Below, piece after piece: positions 35,855 to 44,767 of a stretch of DNA of 64,000 nucleotides; positions within the stretch are counted from its first letter, which is position 1; each line of letters opens with the position of its first letter. Position numbers and translations under genes: made by a program. The notes beneath the pieces are model-generated. The model saw only the letters and a program-made list of their open reading frames with translations, had not been told where the DNA came from and did no database searches. Source of the DNA: JAZBPO01 sp963691775 (GTDB lineage: Bacteria > Pseudomonadota > Gammaproteobacteria > Pseudomonadales > Azotimanducaceae); assembly GCA_963691775.1 (NCBI GenBank), contig OY829369.1:3596001-3660000 (forward strand), read 5' to 3'.

Positions 35855-38176
35855 CTAGAAGCGCTGCGCCAACTCAGGATGCTGGGCAGGCAAGAGTTCC
35901 AACATGCGTACGGCGGCCCTGCGGTCCTGTGCGTCTGTCGTCGTCGTTCCTGTGCCGAAGTGCGCGCTTGCCTGACTTCGCGTGAAGCGTGCCTGGGTGG
36001 TCATCAGGTTGTCCTCACCGAGCAGATTGCTCGTTTGAGCGACGGCATGGTCGAGCTGAGCCAAGCCTTCCTCAACTCGCCCGTTCATGAGCAGGAACTC
36101 GGCATATTCTCTGCGGTACTGGAGAACACTTGTCACCGCAGGCGTGGTCTCAAGGCCATCCAGATAGCTGATTACGGGGGCGTATAGCGCCTCCGCGCGG
36201 GCGGTATCAGATGCCATGGTGGCATGGCGCGCGACCGCGCCGCTCAGCAGTACCGTGAGCGCTGGCACCGCCCCCACACTTTCGAGGGACAGCTCGAGCT
36301 GCTGGGAAATGGGCTCGGCAAGGTCGAGTGCGCCCATGTCCACGAGCACGTGGAGCATTTCGCGCTTCGCAAGGAGCGTTTGCCGGTGCGCGTCGCCGTA
36401 CGCGAGCGCGCGCGCATTCACGACCTCCGCGAGCAGCGCCTGTGCGCCGTGAAAGTCACCGAGCTTGGCCTTCACGCGCCCAAGATACAGCTTGGAAAAG
36501 AGCGTTTGCGGATGTCTGGCGTCAAACGCGGTCGTGCGCAGGCGAACCGACTCGGAAAGCGCGGATTCCGCCTCTTCGAAACGGCCAAGACCCCAGAGCG
36601 AGACGCCATATTCGTGCACGCCGTACAGGCGATACTCATCGAGTTCCGGAAGCACCGAGAAAGGGGTGTCCACAAGCGCCTGCATGCGTGCTCGAGTGGC
36701 TTCGAAGCGCCCCTCGTAGCTGTCCATGATGGCTAGATTCAGCTCTGCCTTGGTCACGACGTCATTCGAGAAGCGGGGCTTTCGAGTCCGGGCCAACAGC
36801 GCTTCGAAGTGCTGGCGCGCCTCGTCGGACGCCAGGCGGTAGAACTGCGCCTGGCCCAAGGCAAGCGTGCATTCTTCCCATGCGTCGCTCTCCTGCAGCG
36901 TCTCCACCCTAGCCAGCCCCCGTATCGCCTGAGCCTCGGCCTCTGCCTGATCACCGAGCGTCAGCATGGAGACCGCGATCGTGCAGCGGATGGTTGCCTC
37001 GATCTCGGGGTCTTCGGAGATCTCTCCCTCGACGGTGTTCAGTGCTCGAACCAATACTTCCTTGACCGTCAGCGCATTGCTGCCGCCACGCTCTGGGTTC
37101 GAGGACTGGATCATTTCAACCAGAAAATCGGTCAGACCCCGTGTGCGGCGTAGCTGAAGAGCGCTTTCTTTCTGTGCCGTCTCTGCCAGCTGCCGCGCTT
37201 CGCTTTCCCTGAGATAGAAGGAAGCTGAAATGAGCGCTGCAAGCACAGTGACGCTGAACACGGCGAGAGCCGACCCGGCGAGCAGGCGATTGCGCCTCAC
37301 GAACTGGCCGAGCTGCTCGCCCACGCTCGGCGGTTTCGCGAGCACGGGCTCGTTGTTCAGCCAGCGATGGAGCTCCGACTGCACCTCCGACATTGCCTGA
37401 TAGCGGCGCTCGGGCTCCGGGTGGAACATCTTGCGAATGACTGCAGCAAGGGGTGCGCCGAGGCGATCGAGTGCCTCCAGATCGCGGGCTTGTCCTTCTG
37501 ACAAGGCCACGATGGTTGCCTGGAGAGATCGTGATTCGAGGCGAAACGGCGCTGCACCGGTCAAGAGCTCGTAAGCCACCACGCCAAGGCTGTAGATGTC
37601 GGTTGTAGATGCGGTTGCCGTGCGTGCGTCGGTCAGCTGTTCCGGGCTCATGTAGATGAGCGTTCCGAGGAGCTGGCCATGCGTGGTCAGCTCCGAATTG
37701 AGCGTCTCCTCTACGCTGGCCTTGGAAATGCCGAAGTCGAGCAAATGGACGTGCCCTTGCTCGTCCACGAGGAGGTTGGCGGGTTTTACGTCGCGATGAA
37801 TCACGCCTCTGGAGTGCGCGAACTGAAGCAAGGCCGCGCACCGGACGATCAGGCGCACGCGCTCGCTTTGGGAAAGCTCCTGTTCATCGGCATAGCGGTT
37901 GATGGGGACGCCGCTGATGAAGGCGGTAGCGATATAGGGGGCGCCGGCGTCCGTGTAGCCGGAGTCGACATAGCGGCTGATGCGTGGGTGATCGAGCTGT
38001 TCGAGGAAGCGACGTTCGTGGTCGAAGCGTGCGCGCTGTTGGGCGTCGCCCGGAGCCCGTAGAACCTTGACCGCAACCGTCAGTCCACCCCGTTCACCTT
38101 TGTAAACGCGTCCGCTGCCTCCCTCGGCCAGTATTTCAGAGAGGGCGTATCCAGAGATGGTGTCGGTGGTGGACAA
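35855..38176 (-). CDS. Transmembrane Ser/Thr protein kinase with TPR-type extracytoplasmic region
   Basis: The 773-residue protein starts at TTG 38176, giving STTDTISGYALSEIL; no ATG is better placed, and AGGAG lies about 13 bases upstream. The Hanks kinase domain (about 8-275) has GGSGRVYKG, Lys37, HRDVKPANLL (Asp129), DFG (Asp147), MSPEQ and DIYSLGVV, all intact. One transmembrane helix spans about 299-321. The remaining 450 residues are helical repeats of TPR type, for example LPELDEYRLYGVHEYGVSL followed by WGLGRFEEAESALSESVRLR. This architecture is common in proteobacterial and planctomycete STPKs. Targets are unknown; the repeat region may sense or scaffold a partner. Confidence 0.9.
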   Translation of the reverse strand: MSTTDTISGYALSEILAEGGSGRVYKGERGGLTVAVKVLRAPGDAQQRARFDHERRFLEQLDHPRISRYVDSGYTDAGAPYIATAFISGVPINRYADEQELSQSERVRLIVRCAALLQFAHSRGVIHRDVKPANLLVDEQGHVHLLDFGISKASVEETLNSELTTHGQLLGTLIYMSPEQLTDARTATASTTDIYSLGVVAYELLTGAAPFRLESRSLQATIVALSEGQARDLEALDRLGAPLAAVIRKMFHPEPERRYQAMSEVQSELHRWLNNEPVLAKPPSVGEQLGQFVRRNRLLAGSALAVFSVTVLAALISASFYLRESEARQLAETAQKESALQLRRTRGLTDFLVEMIQSSNPERGGSNALTVKEVLVRALNTVEGEISEDPEIEATIRCTIAVSMLTLGDQAEAEAQAIRGLARVETLQESDAWEECTLALGQAQFYRLASDEARQHFEALLARTRKPRFSNDVVTKAELNLAIMDSYEGRFEATRARMQALVDTPFSVLPELDEYRLYGVHEYGVSLWGLGRFEEAESALSESVRLRTTAFDARHPQTLFSKLYLGRVKAKLGDFHGAQALLAEVVNARALAYGDAHRQTLLAKREMLHVLVDMGALDLAEPISQQLELSLESVGAVPALTVLLSGAVARHATMASDTARAEALYAPVISYLDGLETTPAVTSVLQYRREYAEFLLMNGRVEEGLAQLDHAVAQTSNLLGEDNLMTTQARFTRSQASAHFGTGTTTTDAQDRRAAVRMLELLPAQHPELAQRF

Positions 38177-38327
38177 GAAGGATGGGCGCTCCTATCGCTG
38201 AATTCGATGAGTGTACGCCACCTGAGGCACGGCACGCGCAAGGCCCCTGAGGGTTACCTTCGGGCCTCGGTTGCGCAACGCCACGGGCTGCCGCGCGACA
38301 GGGCGCGATGGTCCTCAGAGATGGAAC

Positions 38328-38344
38328 CGGGCTGATTGAGCCCG
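38328..38344 (-). terminator. Possible hairpin terminator after the minus-strand 38355 gene
   Basis: A perfect 6-bp stem CGGGCT / AGCCCG encloses a five-base loop. It lies 11 bases past the stop of the gene ending at 38355, on the minus strand. It is followed by GGTTCC rather than a T-run, so intrinsic termination would be weak. Confidence 0.4.
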
Positions 38345-38354
38345 TTGGGATATG

Positions 38355-38919
38355 TCAGCGAACGCGAGTCACACCCACCTTATGGCCCGTTTCGATAAGC
38401 TGTAGCTCGAAGAAGCCTAGCCAGTTGCGGGTGATTCGTACGCGCGGGTTTGGTGCTCTGCTGTAGCGATGGCGACCATCAAGTCGCTGCCGCCACACTT
38501 GTCCATTCTCAATTTTGAAAATCGTCTCTCCGCGCCATCCCGTGAATCCATCAACGACTCTGGACTCGATGTCGTCGCGGTTGCGGTCGCGCCAGGAGCC
38601 GCGCTCTTCCGCTGCGATTTCGGATTGTGCGGTGACCTGCGCGTCTGGCTCTTCGATGGCCGCCGCGGTCTCAGCATTGGCAAAGGCAGGACGCTCGGAT
38701 CTTTCGTCTGCAAGCCAATCATCCAGGGTCTGGAGCTGTGCAGCGCTGAGCGTGTTGAGGCCCGCTGCTTCGAATTCCTGCTCGGTCATCAGCGCGCGGA
38801 GTCCAGGGAATAAATCGTTCTCGGCGGCAAAGCCGATGGGGGGCATGCAGCGCCAGCCATGCAAGGATGGTCGTAGCCCCGACCTTCAGCAGCGTCTGAC
38901 CCGCGTTGACTCTCATCAT
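38355..38919 (-). CDS. Exported hypothetical protein, frame broken at a C6 tract
   Basis: The conserved-looking body (FPGLRALMTEQEFEAAGL, LDDWLADE, then WRGETIFKIENGQVWRQ and a C-terminal NWLGFFELQLIETG) lies in one frame. A signal-peptide-like start (MMRVNAGQTLLKVGATTIL, then AWLALHA) from ATG 38919, with AAGGGAAA upstream, lies in another. The two frames meet at a run of six G on the plus strand (38838-38843). Adding one base would give LALHA-PP-IGFAAEN and a continuous exported protein of about 188 residues. Without it, translation would have to begin at 38864 or 38846 with no signal. The C-terminal pattern resembles a small beta-barrel found in many proteobacterial hypothetical proteins. 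Confidence 0.6.
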
Positions 38920-39281
38920 GATCTTTCCCTTGAACTTGAGGTGGTACGTCGGCATCGACACGGCGTATCAGACCGCACCCGCGCGACGTCACATGGAGCG
39001 CTGTGCTCTGCACGATAAGCTTGATAGCGGACACGCGGACAGCATAGGGACTGGCATCACCGTCTTCATCCATCGCCCCTGGGCTGGCCGCTTACGCTCG
39101 GCATTGTGCAGACTCCATCCTGAGCACGGAGGCACGTTCTGAACGTCGATGCGTCGCGCGCGAGGCGCGTGCGAGCAATCAACGCGAAATCATCCTCGCG
39201 CTGCGGTTCCAACAGGTATGACGCCCCATGGCCGCAGCGCAGCAAGGCGGCGAGCACACTGCCTTGCGGCCCGGCGCCCCG
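38920..39281. other. Gap without a supported gene
   Basis: About 360 bases lie between two minus-strand genes. Only short biased frames are present. The promoter of the 38919 gene should lie close to 38930-39000. Confidence 0.4.
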
Positions 39282-39803
39282 TTATCCTTCCAGCAAGATC
39301 GGCAGCGCCTGGCGATACACATCCTCCGCGCGCGCCCGGATCTCCGGGAGCTGCAGGCTACCGATCGGATGATCGACCATCACGAACGGGTAATCCGGCA
39401 AGCCCATCACGCGCGCGATGTTTCGCGCGGTGACTTCGAAGGGGTGGGTGCACAGCACCACGGCGCGCTTGCCGCGTTGTTCGAAGGAAATGCCGTCATG
39501 CAAACTGCACGTTGAGCAGGACCCTCAATCGCCCATCGCGGTGAGCATGAAGTCGCACTGGTTCACCACGCGGTCGATTCGCTCGTCGCCGGCTGGAGCG
39601 CTGGCGTTGTGCTTCACCACGAGTTCCGCGACCTCGCAGTCATGGCGCTGTACGAACAGCTCGGCCGTCTCGCGCAGCAACACATCCGCATTCAGTTTCA
39701 TGTTCGAGAGCAGGCCGACGGTTGCGCCCTGCAGATTAACCAGGCGCGGCGCTCGAACATTGTTCGCGGCGGCCGAGGGTACGGTCGGGTCGATCAGTTT
39801 CAT
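39282..39803 (-). CDS. UGSC family selenoprotein
   Basis: The frame starts at ATG 39803 (MKLIDPTVPSAAANN) behind AAGGAG and meets TGA at 39525-39527. It continues in the same frame to 39282, giving 173 residues with the TGA as residue 93. The context reads MLTAMGD-TGA-GSCSTCSLHDG, so decoding as Sec yields exactly U-G-S-C, the defining motif of the UGSC (seleno)protein family. The N-terminal part (ATVGLLSNMKLNADVLL) and C-terminal part (VVLCTHPFEVTARNIARVMGLPDYPFVMVDHPIG) form one alpha/beta unit. Its biochemical reaction is not established to my knowledge; the U/C pair suggests redox or selenol chemistry. It lies 27 bases downstream of the partner gene. Confidence 0.87.
39497..39527 (-). promoter_or_regulatory. 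Putative bSECIS element of the UGSC gene
   Basis: On the minus strand, TGA 39525-39527 is followed by 13 bases, then CGTGC, loop AGTTT, GCATG (39497-39511). The 5-bp stem includes one G-U pair. The loop starts 18 bases after the TGA and has G as its second base, within the expected SelB range. It is weaker than the hairpin at 33949-33967, so confidence is lower. Confidence 0.5.
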
Positions 39804-39830
39804 GGCGTTCTCCTTGCCGGGCAGCGCGCA

Positions 39831-40901
39831 TCAGCAATCGATGCATACGCCGATGGGTTTCGATTGCATGATCGAACCACGGGTTCGACTCCACGACGGC
39901 AGAAAGGCCGAATGGCCCCCCGCATCACCGCCACCGACGGTCACGAGAATGTCGTCCGGCGTAAAGCCGCGGTGCAGATGCCCGTCGCGAAGCAACCCTT
40001 GAGCATCCGCTTCCCGCTGTCGCTTCAGTTCGAATGCGCTGAACTTGCCCACGCGCTTCAGCGCATCAATCGACTGAACGGCGTGCATGAACAGGAACTC
40101 ACGCACCTGCGTCTTGCTCCACCCCGCACCTGAAAGGATGTTCGCGTGCTCCGGCGAAAGGACGACAACGGATTGACCGACGCTGATCGCGCCGAGATTC
40201 GACATCGAGCTCGCCACCGTTTCGAGAATGCTTTCAGGCGAGTTGCCGCCGTGGTTTTCGACATTGAAGAACCCGGCGGAGGCGAAGACGGTTACGGAGC
40301 TCACGCCCTCTGGGTAGTCGAGGTCCTCGTTCAAGCCGCTCCATGGGTTCGCGTCGGCGCGTTCAGCGATACAGGAGCTGAACTTGCCCGGATGGCCCTG
40401 GGTCGACTTGTCGGCAATGCCGGGCACCATGCGGAACACGTTCAGGATGATCAGGCGCACGGCGCGGCCGATCGTGGCGTTCGCGCGGTTTCCCGGGCCG
40501 AATAGGTTGACGCCGGCGTTCATGCCGATCTCGTCGACGATCGGGCCGCTGACGATGAGCAGCGGCGCCGACCCGCCCGTACTCGCGGTGCTGCCGTGAA
40601 AGTTGAAGGGCTCCTCATTCATCGCTTCGAAGGCGGCGATGAGCACTGGAAAGTACTCGGGCCGGCATCCGGCCATTACCGCGTTGACCGCCGCGGCGTG
40701 CACCGTCAGCTCCAAGCCTGTAGCGGGGTGCGCGGCGAGGACCGTCTGCGCAGGGCGTCCTTCGAAGGCCAGCATGGCATCGACGAGCTCGGGCGTAGGC
40801 GGCACGACTGGCAGCCCGTCCGTCCAGCCCTGTTCATAGCAATACTCGATTGCCGCGACTGGATCATCGGGAACCTCGTGTATCTGAGTCCCGTCTGCCA
40901 T
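39831..40901 (-). CDS. UGSC-associated conserved protein
   Basis: The 356-residue protein starts at ATG 40901 (MADGTQIHEVPDDP), with GGAG seven bases upstream; the longer frame to 41066 overlaps the divergent esterase start. Motifs include GWTDGLPVVPPTPELVDAML, a Gly/Ala-rich STGGSAPLLIVSGP, GPGNRANATIGRAVRLIILN and HPGKFSSCIAE. Proteins with these motifs appear to occur fused to, or beside, UGSC domains (recalled from family knowledge, not searched). It ends GVCIDC just before TGA, so a CxxC pair sits at the extreme C-terminus. The next gene begins 27 bases later, in the same frame, with its own AAGGAG. A joint enzymatic function with the UGSC protein is inferred. Confidence 0.7.
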   Translation of the reverse strand: MADGTQIHEVPDDPVAAIEYCYEQGWTDGLPVVPPTPELVDAMLAFEGRPAQTVLAAHPATGLELTVHAAAVNAVMAGCRPEYFPVLIAAFEAMNEEPFNFHGSTASTGGSAPLLIVSGPIVDEIGMNAGVNLFGPGNRANATIGRAVRLIILNVFRMVPGIADKSTQGHPGKFSSCIAERADANPWSGLNEDLDYPEGVSSVTVFASAGFFNVENHGGNSPESILETVASSMSNLGAISVGQSVVVLSPEHANILSGAGWSKTQVREFLFMHAVQSIDALKRVGKFSAFELKRQREADAQGLLRDGHLHRGFTPDDILVTVGGGDAGGHSAFLPSWSRTRGSIMQSKPIGVCIDC

Positions 40902-40983
40902 AGGCCGCTCCAGGCTCGAGAAGTGGCAAAGTCCAACGTTAGCAGAGCGCACCCCGGTGCCGGGATTCGAGGAGGAGACAGCC

Positions 40984-42567
40984 ATGCGCCGACGGACACT
41001 GCTACAGACGCTCGCGGCCGCGCCAGCCGTCGTTGCCCTGGGAGGCTGCTCAGGTGAAACCGCCACCCCAGGGCCCGTTGTTGCAACCGCGAACGGGCGC
41101 CTGCGCGGTCAACTCATCGATCCCGGCGATGGAGGGGCGCCCGTGCACCGTTTTCTCGGCATTCCCTATGCGGAGCCGCCCTTTGGGGCCAATCGCTTCG
41201 TTGCGCCCAGGCGCCGCGCACCCTGGCCGGAGCTTCGAGCAGCCGATCGGTACGGCGAAATCTGCCCGCAGACCGGCGGTGATCTGGGGGGAGGGGGCGC
41301 GGTCGAAGGCGAGGATTGCCTCAATCTCAATATCTGGACGCCGGAACTCGGTGCGGCCGACCTGCCGGTCATGGTGTGGGCGCACGGTGGCGGACAGGTC
41401 ACCGGGAGCGGTAGCTCGCCTCTCTACGAGGGGACGCATTTCGCACGCGAGGGTGTGGTCCTTGTGACCTGCAATCGGCGCCTCGGCGCGGAGGGTTATC
41501 TGTACCTGGAACAACACTTCGGCGACGGAATAGGACCCGGAAACCTCGGTATCCTCGATCTCATGGCAGTACTCGAGTGGGTGCAGGAGAACATTGCCAA
41601 GTTCGGTGGTGATCCGAATCGAGTCACGCTTTTCGGTGAATCGGGCGGTGCGGTCGCGGTGCAGGCGGCCGTGGCGACCACGACGTCGAGAGGGCTTGTC
41701 CATCGCGTGATCCTTCAGAGCGGCGGTTTCGCGGCGCAGCGCGCTGAGACCGCGAGTGAACTCGCCGCCTTTGCGATCAACAAGCTGGGTATCAGGACGG
41801 GGGATCTCGACGAGCTCCGTGCTCGACCCTGGCCGGACCTGGTCGCACTCTATGAGCAGATGAACGGCCTGGGCTTCGGGCAGCCCCAGGTTTATCTGCC
41901 GGTAATAGGTGCAACGATGCCCGAACACCCGGTTGATGCGCCGGCTGCAGGTTGGGGGCGGGATGTCGACTACCTGATCGGTACCTGCCGCGACGAAGCC
42001 AATCTTTTCGCGATGCTAACGGACCTTGAACAGTCGCCTTTCCATGAACGTGCGCGCCAGCTGCTGAGGACTGCCGATGTTCCCTGGGCGACGCTGCGCG
42101 CAGCCTACGCCTCAGAGCGCCCCGACGCCGACGATGAGGAAATCGACAAGGCAATCATGGGGGACGCCTGGTTTCGCGTTCCCAGCCTGCGCATCGCAGA
42201 TGATCATGCTCGCCACTCGCGCGCCCGCACCCGCACGTTCATGTACCGCTTCGACTGGGCGACGCAGCTGCTGGGTGCCGCCCATGCGACCGATCTGATC
42301 GTCTTCGGCAACGGCGTTCCCCTCGGCATTGCGTTGGGTTTCGCGAACCCGGATGAAACCGCGCGCCAGATGCGCAGGGCGTGGGTTCGCTTTGCGGAAA
42401 CGGGCGACCCGAGCACGACAGCCTTCGCGTGGCCCCGTTACGACGCACAGACTCGCAAGACTGTCAGCATCAAAGATCAAATGGCCGTGTTGCAGGACCC
42501 TTTTGCAAAGCAGCGAGCGCTCCTGCAGCCGCTTTGGTCGCGGAGCTGGGGAGCAGCCGGGCTCTGA
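40984..42567 (+). CDS. Carboxylesterase type B, lipoprotein
   Basis: The 527-residue protein starts at ATG 40984 behind GGAGGAG. A twin-arginine-like MRRRTLLQ segment leads into the lipobox ALGGC (Cys22), suggesting export and lipid attachment. The type B esterase fold shows GIPYAEPPFG, EDCLNLNIWTP, the oxyanion region HGGGQ, and the nucleophile FGESGG (usual GESAG). The acidic residue is likely in GTCRDEANLF and the His in GAAHATDLIVFG. It should hydrolyse carboxylic esters at the cell envelope. It is divergent from the UGSC-associated gene with an 82-base gap. Confidence 0.88.
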   Translation: MRRRTLLQTLAAAPAVVALGGCSGETATPGPVVATANGRLRGQLIDPGDGGAPVHRFLGIPYAEPPFGANRFVAPRRRAPWPELRAADRYGEICPQTGGDLGGGGAVEGEDCLNLNIWTPELGAADLPVMVWAHGGGQVTGSGSSPLYEGTHFAREGVVLVTCNRRLGAEGYLYLEQHFGDGIGPGNLGILDLMAVLEWVQENIAKFGGDPNRVTLFGESGGAVAVQAAVATTTSRGLVHRVILQSGGFAAQRAETASELAAFAINKLGIRTGDLDELRARPWPDLVALYEQMNGLGFGQPQVYLPVIGATMPEHPVDAPAAGWGRDVDYLIGTCRDEANLFAMLTDLEQSPFHERARQLLRTADVPWATLRAAYASERPDADDEEIDKAIMGDAWFRVPSLRIADDHARHSRARTRTFMYRFDWATQLLGAAHATDLIVFGNGVPLGIALGFANPDETARQMRRAWVRFAETGDPSTTAFAWPRYDAQTRKTVSIKDQMAVLQDPFAKQRALLQPLWSRSWGAAGL

Positions 42568-42950
42568 TGTACTAACGGCTTCGCTGTGGCGAATGCATGA
42601 AGCTCATGTGCCCCGGGCCGAGATGAAGCTGCGGGTGCGACGAATGAGCGTTTGATCAGCGGTCAAAGCTTGTTCGGAAGGCGATGCCGCTCGCGTCTCA
42701 GCTCCCGAATTAGGCGAGCGTTCGCAGCATGAAGTCCCTGCTTGCAGCAGCTTCGGATCGCAGCGCGTCCGCACTGCGTCGGCACGCGTTTCGCTCGCGG
42801 GCGGGGCTTTCACTTCGATGCGATCGCTGCTTTCATCATGACCGCGTTCGTTCCTGCGCGGGCAGCCATCCGCCAGATCGAGCCGGAGCGATCCGTTTGC
42901 GGGGCTCCCCTGCACACGGTTTCGATGCCAATGGCGACCGGAGTTCATTG
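42568..42950. other. Gap without a supported gene
   Basis: About 380 bases follow the esterase. The frame of the next gene is open upstream from 42729, but its composition (Arg, His, Cys-rich) and the lack of a signal make that extension unlikely. Nothing else was seen. Confidence 0.4.
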
Positions 42951-43463
42951 ATGAACGTTTTTCGCGATGTCATGAGGACGATGCGTGCGTGGTGCGCCTT
43001 CATGCTGCTGTTTGGACTGACGACCGATGCGTTGGCCGAGGGCGAGATCACGCTTTCCAACACCGTGGAGAAGGTGGAGTACTTCGCCAATGAGCAGGGC
43101 GAAATGGAGAGTCGTTTTGTGGAAGCGGCCACGGTCATTCCGGGTGACGAGCTGGCCTACACGATCACGTTCGAGAATGTTTCCGACGATGTGACGGTGG
43201 ATGCGGGCAGCGTCGTCATCACGAATCCCATACCTCCTGAGGTGGTCTACCTTGAGCGCACTGCATTCGGGGCCGGCACGGTAATCACCTATTCCGCCGA
43301 CGGGGGCGAGGTTTTCGGCATGCCCGACGCCCTCGTCGTCGTCGAAGAAGATGGTGAACGCGTCGCCGCAGCCGCCGAGTACACGCACATCCGCTGGACC
43401 TTTGAGCCGGCGCTCGAGCCGGGCCAGACCGGAAGCGTGAGCTTCAGAGCTCGGCTGCGCTGA
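42951..43463 (+). CDS. Exported DUF11-like repeat-domain protein
   Basis: The 170-residue protein starts at ATG 42951. A signal peptide (MRAWCAFMLLFGLTTDALA) is followed by one beta-sandwich unit: VIPGDELAYTITFENVSDD, VVITNPIPPEVVYLE, and the closing IRWTFEPALEPGQTGSVSFRARL. This is the DUF11/conserved repeat-domain pattern seen in surface and secreted proteins. No catalytic residues are visible; a structural or surface role is inferred. The minisatellite at 43512 lies just after its stop. Confidence 0.75.
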   Translation: MNVFRDVMRTMRAWCAFMLLFGLTTDALAEGEITLSNTVEKVEYFANEQGEMESRFVEAATVIPGDELAYTITFENVSDDVTVDAGSVVITNPIPPEVVYLERTAFGAGTVITYSADGGEVFGMPDALVVVEEDGERVAAAAEYTHIRWTFEPALEPGQTGSVSFRARLR

Positions 43464-43511
43464 CGCACGCGGCGGCGAACGCCGTCATGCCGGACCGAGT
43501 TCGCGTGATCG

Positions 43512-43619
43512 ATTTCGGGACCGTTCTGGGTACCGATCTGGGCACCGGATTCGGCACCGGATTCGGCACCGGATTCGGCACCAATCTGGGCACCGGATTC
43601 GGCACCGGATTCGGCCCGA
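43512..43619. repeat. 12-bp minisatellite, nine units
   Basis: Nine consecutive 12-base units follow the consensus gattcggcaccg, with variants atttcgggaccg, ttctgggtaccg, atctgggcaccg and gattcggcccga. The atctgggcaccg variant occurs twice. It lies 49 bases past the stop of the DUF11-like gene. The array can be read as repeated GTGF residues, but no start context or conserved flank supports a protein. Confidence 0.9.
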
Positions 43620-44410
43620 TCTCTAATTTTCGAGGATTGTCAGACAGAGCAACCGGTAGGCGAGGCCGACGGTTGAAAAGGCCGCTGCGCGCTCAGGCAG
43701 GGCACAAACCACTGCCTCGGATAGTACGCGCCAGTGAGCGACCGAGTGCATGAACAGGCGGTGCGCGAGCCGTCCGGGCCTTCTGGAACGCAGCACGCGT
43801 GCATAGACGCCGCCGACGGACCCTCCTGATGCGCGCGCCCACCATGGGCTGACCAGATCTTCCCCGCTGTTCCTGTGATTCGCACATCGCGCTGAGCGCT
43901 TGGGCGGCGGCGATGGTGCCCCTGCCCTTTGAGGTCGCAGAGGCGTCTCCTTTCTTTCCGCTCTGGCCCTAGCGGCCATGTTTCTTGTCGTGTGATGAAG
44001 AACCGCGGCGCAAACCGTACATATTGTGCTTCTGTGTCACGTCACAAACAAAAATGTTGCATGTGGATGATAAATCGCCTGGTTCTTCTGATATCGCGAA
44101 GAATATAGCGGCGCCCTGATTTCAAAATTTTACACCGCCCCTCTGATTGGGGGCGTACTGTCTCCTCATGGACTAACGGCCCTGTTTGAAAGCGCTGTTC
44201 AGGTCCGGGTGGTGGATAAAAGCTTCGCGGCTCGGATTTTTTATTGCGCGCGTTGCGTCGCTCCCTCGCAAGGCTAAGCGGTACGCCAGTGCGTATGAAT
44301 TGCACGGATTTCAGTGAATCCTCACGGGTCTGCAGGAAGTTCATGATGTGAGTGCGTTTTTCATCGCGCATTGGCCGATCGCCGCTGGACTTAAATAGAG
44401 GGATGTAGCT
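43620..44410. other. Long gap, partly AT-rich
   Basis: About 790 bases contain no supported gene. From about 43990 to 44400 the DNA is clearly less GC-rich than the rest of the window. Near 44131-44157 a hairpin-capable CGCCCC and GGGGCG pair is separated by nine bases. A minus-strand frame over 43623-43979 is open but has no recognisable feature. The AT-rich part probably carries the promoter of the 44411 gene and may be foreign or regulatory DNA. Confidence 0.45.
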
Positions 44411-44767
44411 ATGGAGCTCGAAAGACTCAGTGATTTCACCGCAAAAGTCGATGCGATCGAGGTCACTAATGAACGTTCAACGATCAACGCCTCGGCTGAA
44501 ATGGAGAGCTATGGCCGAGTTCGTTTTTCCTTAACGCTAGAGTCAGGGGGAGATCGCTCGGGCGGGATGTGTCATGGCTCCGGGCGTGGGGCGATGGCTG
44601 ACGGAACATTCTTTTCTGGCCAATTCAGCGGCGTGTGGAGCCGCGCCGGTACGACGATAACAGCGCGCTACATCGACCGCGTCAGTGATGGAACAGTCAA
44701 TCTTTACGTTGCGACTTTCGATGCGAGGGGCGATGAGATGCTCTTCGAACAGCACCGCTTTGCCTAA
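44411..44767 (+). CDS. Small YGRV-barrel paralog 1 (cytoplasmic-like), unknown function
   Basis: The 118-residue protein starts at ATG 44411 with GAGGGA eight bases upstream. It has no signal peptide. Its beta-rich sequence contains TINASAEMESYGRVRFSLTL, then GRGAMADGTFFSGQFSGVW, then VSDGTVNLYVATFDARGDEM. These segments align by eye with the 49448-49876 protein (TINAEGEMGTYGRVYVTFTL and ISDGTMNFDVVTFDPASKEM), and more loosely with the 44878 protein. The pattern suggests an eight-strand barrel such as the allene-oxide-cyclase-like fold, which is inference. The family was not recognised. Confidence 0.72.
   Translation: MELERLSDFTAKVDAIEVTNERSTINASAEMESYGRVRFSLTLESGGDRSGGMCHGSGRGAMADGTFFSGQFSGVWSRAGTTITARYIDRVSDGTVNLYVATFDARGDEMLFEQHRFA

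Noticed and set aside
43487..43753. 88-residue ORF with GTGF repeats
   Set aside because: It is produced by the 12-bp minisatellite, has no ribosome site, and its tail is low-complexity Arg-rich sequence.
44131..44157. Hairpin-capable CGCCCC/GGGGCG as a terminator
   Set aside because: No gene ends nearby on either strand and no T-run follows, so it was not called.
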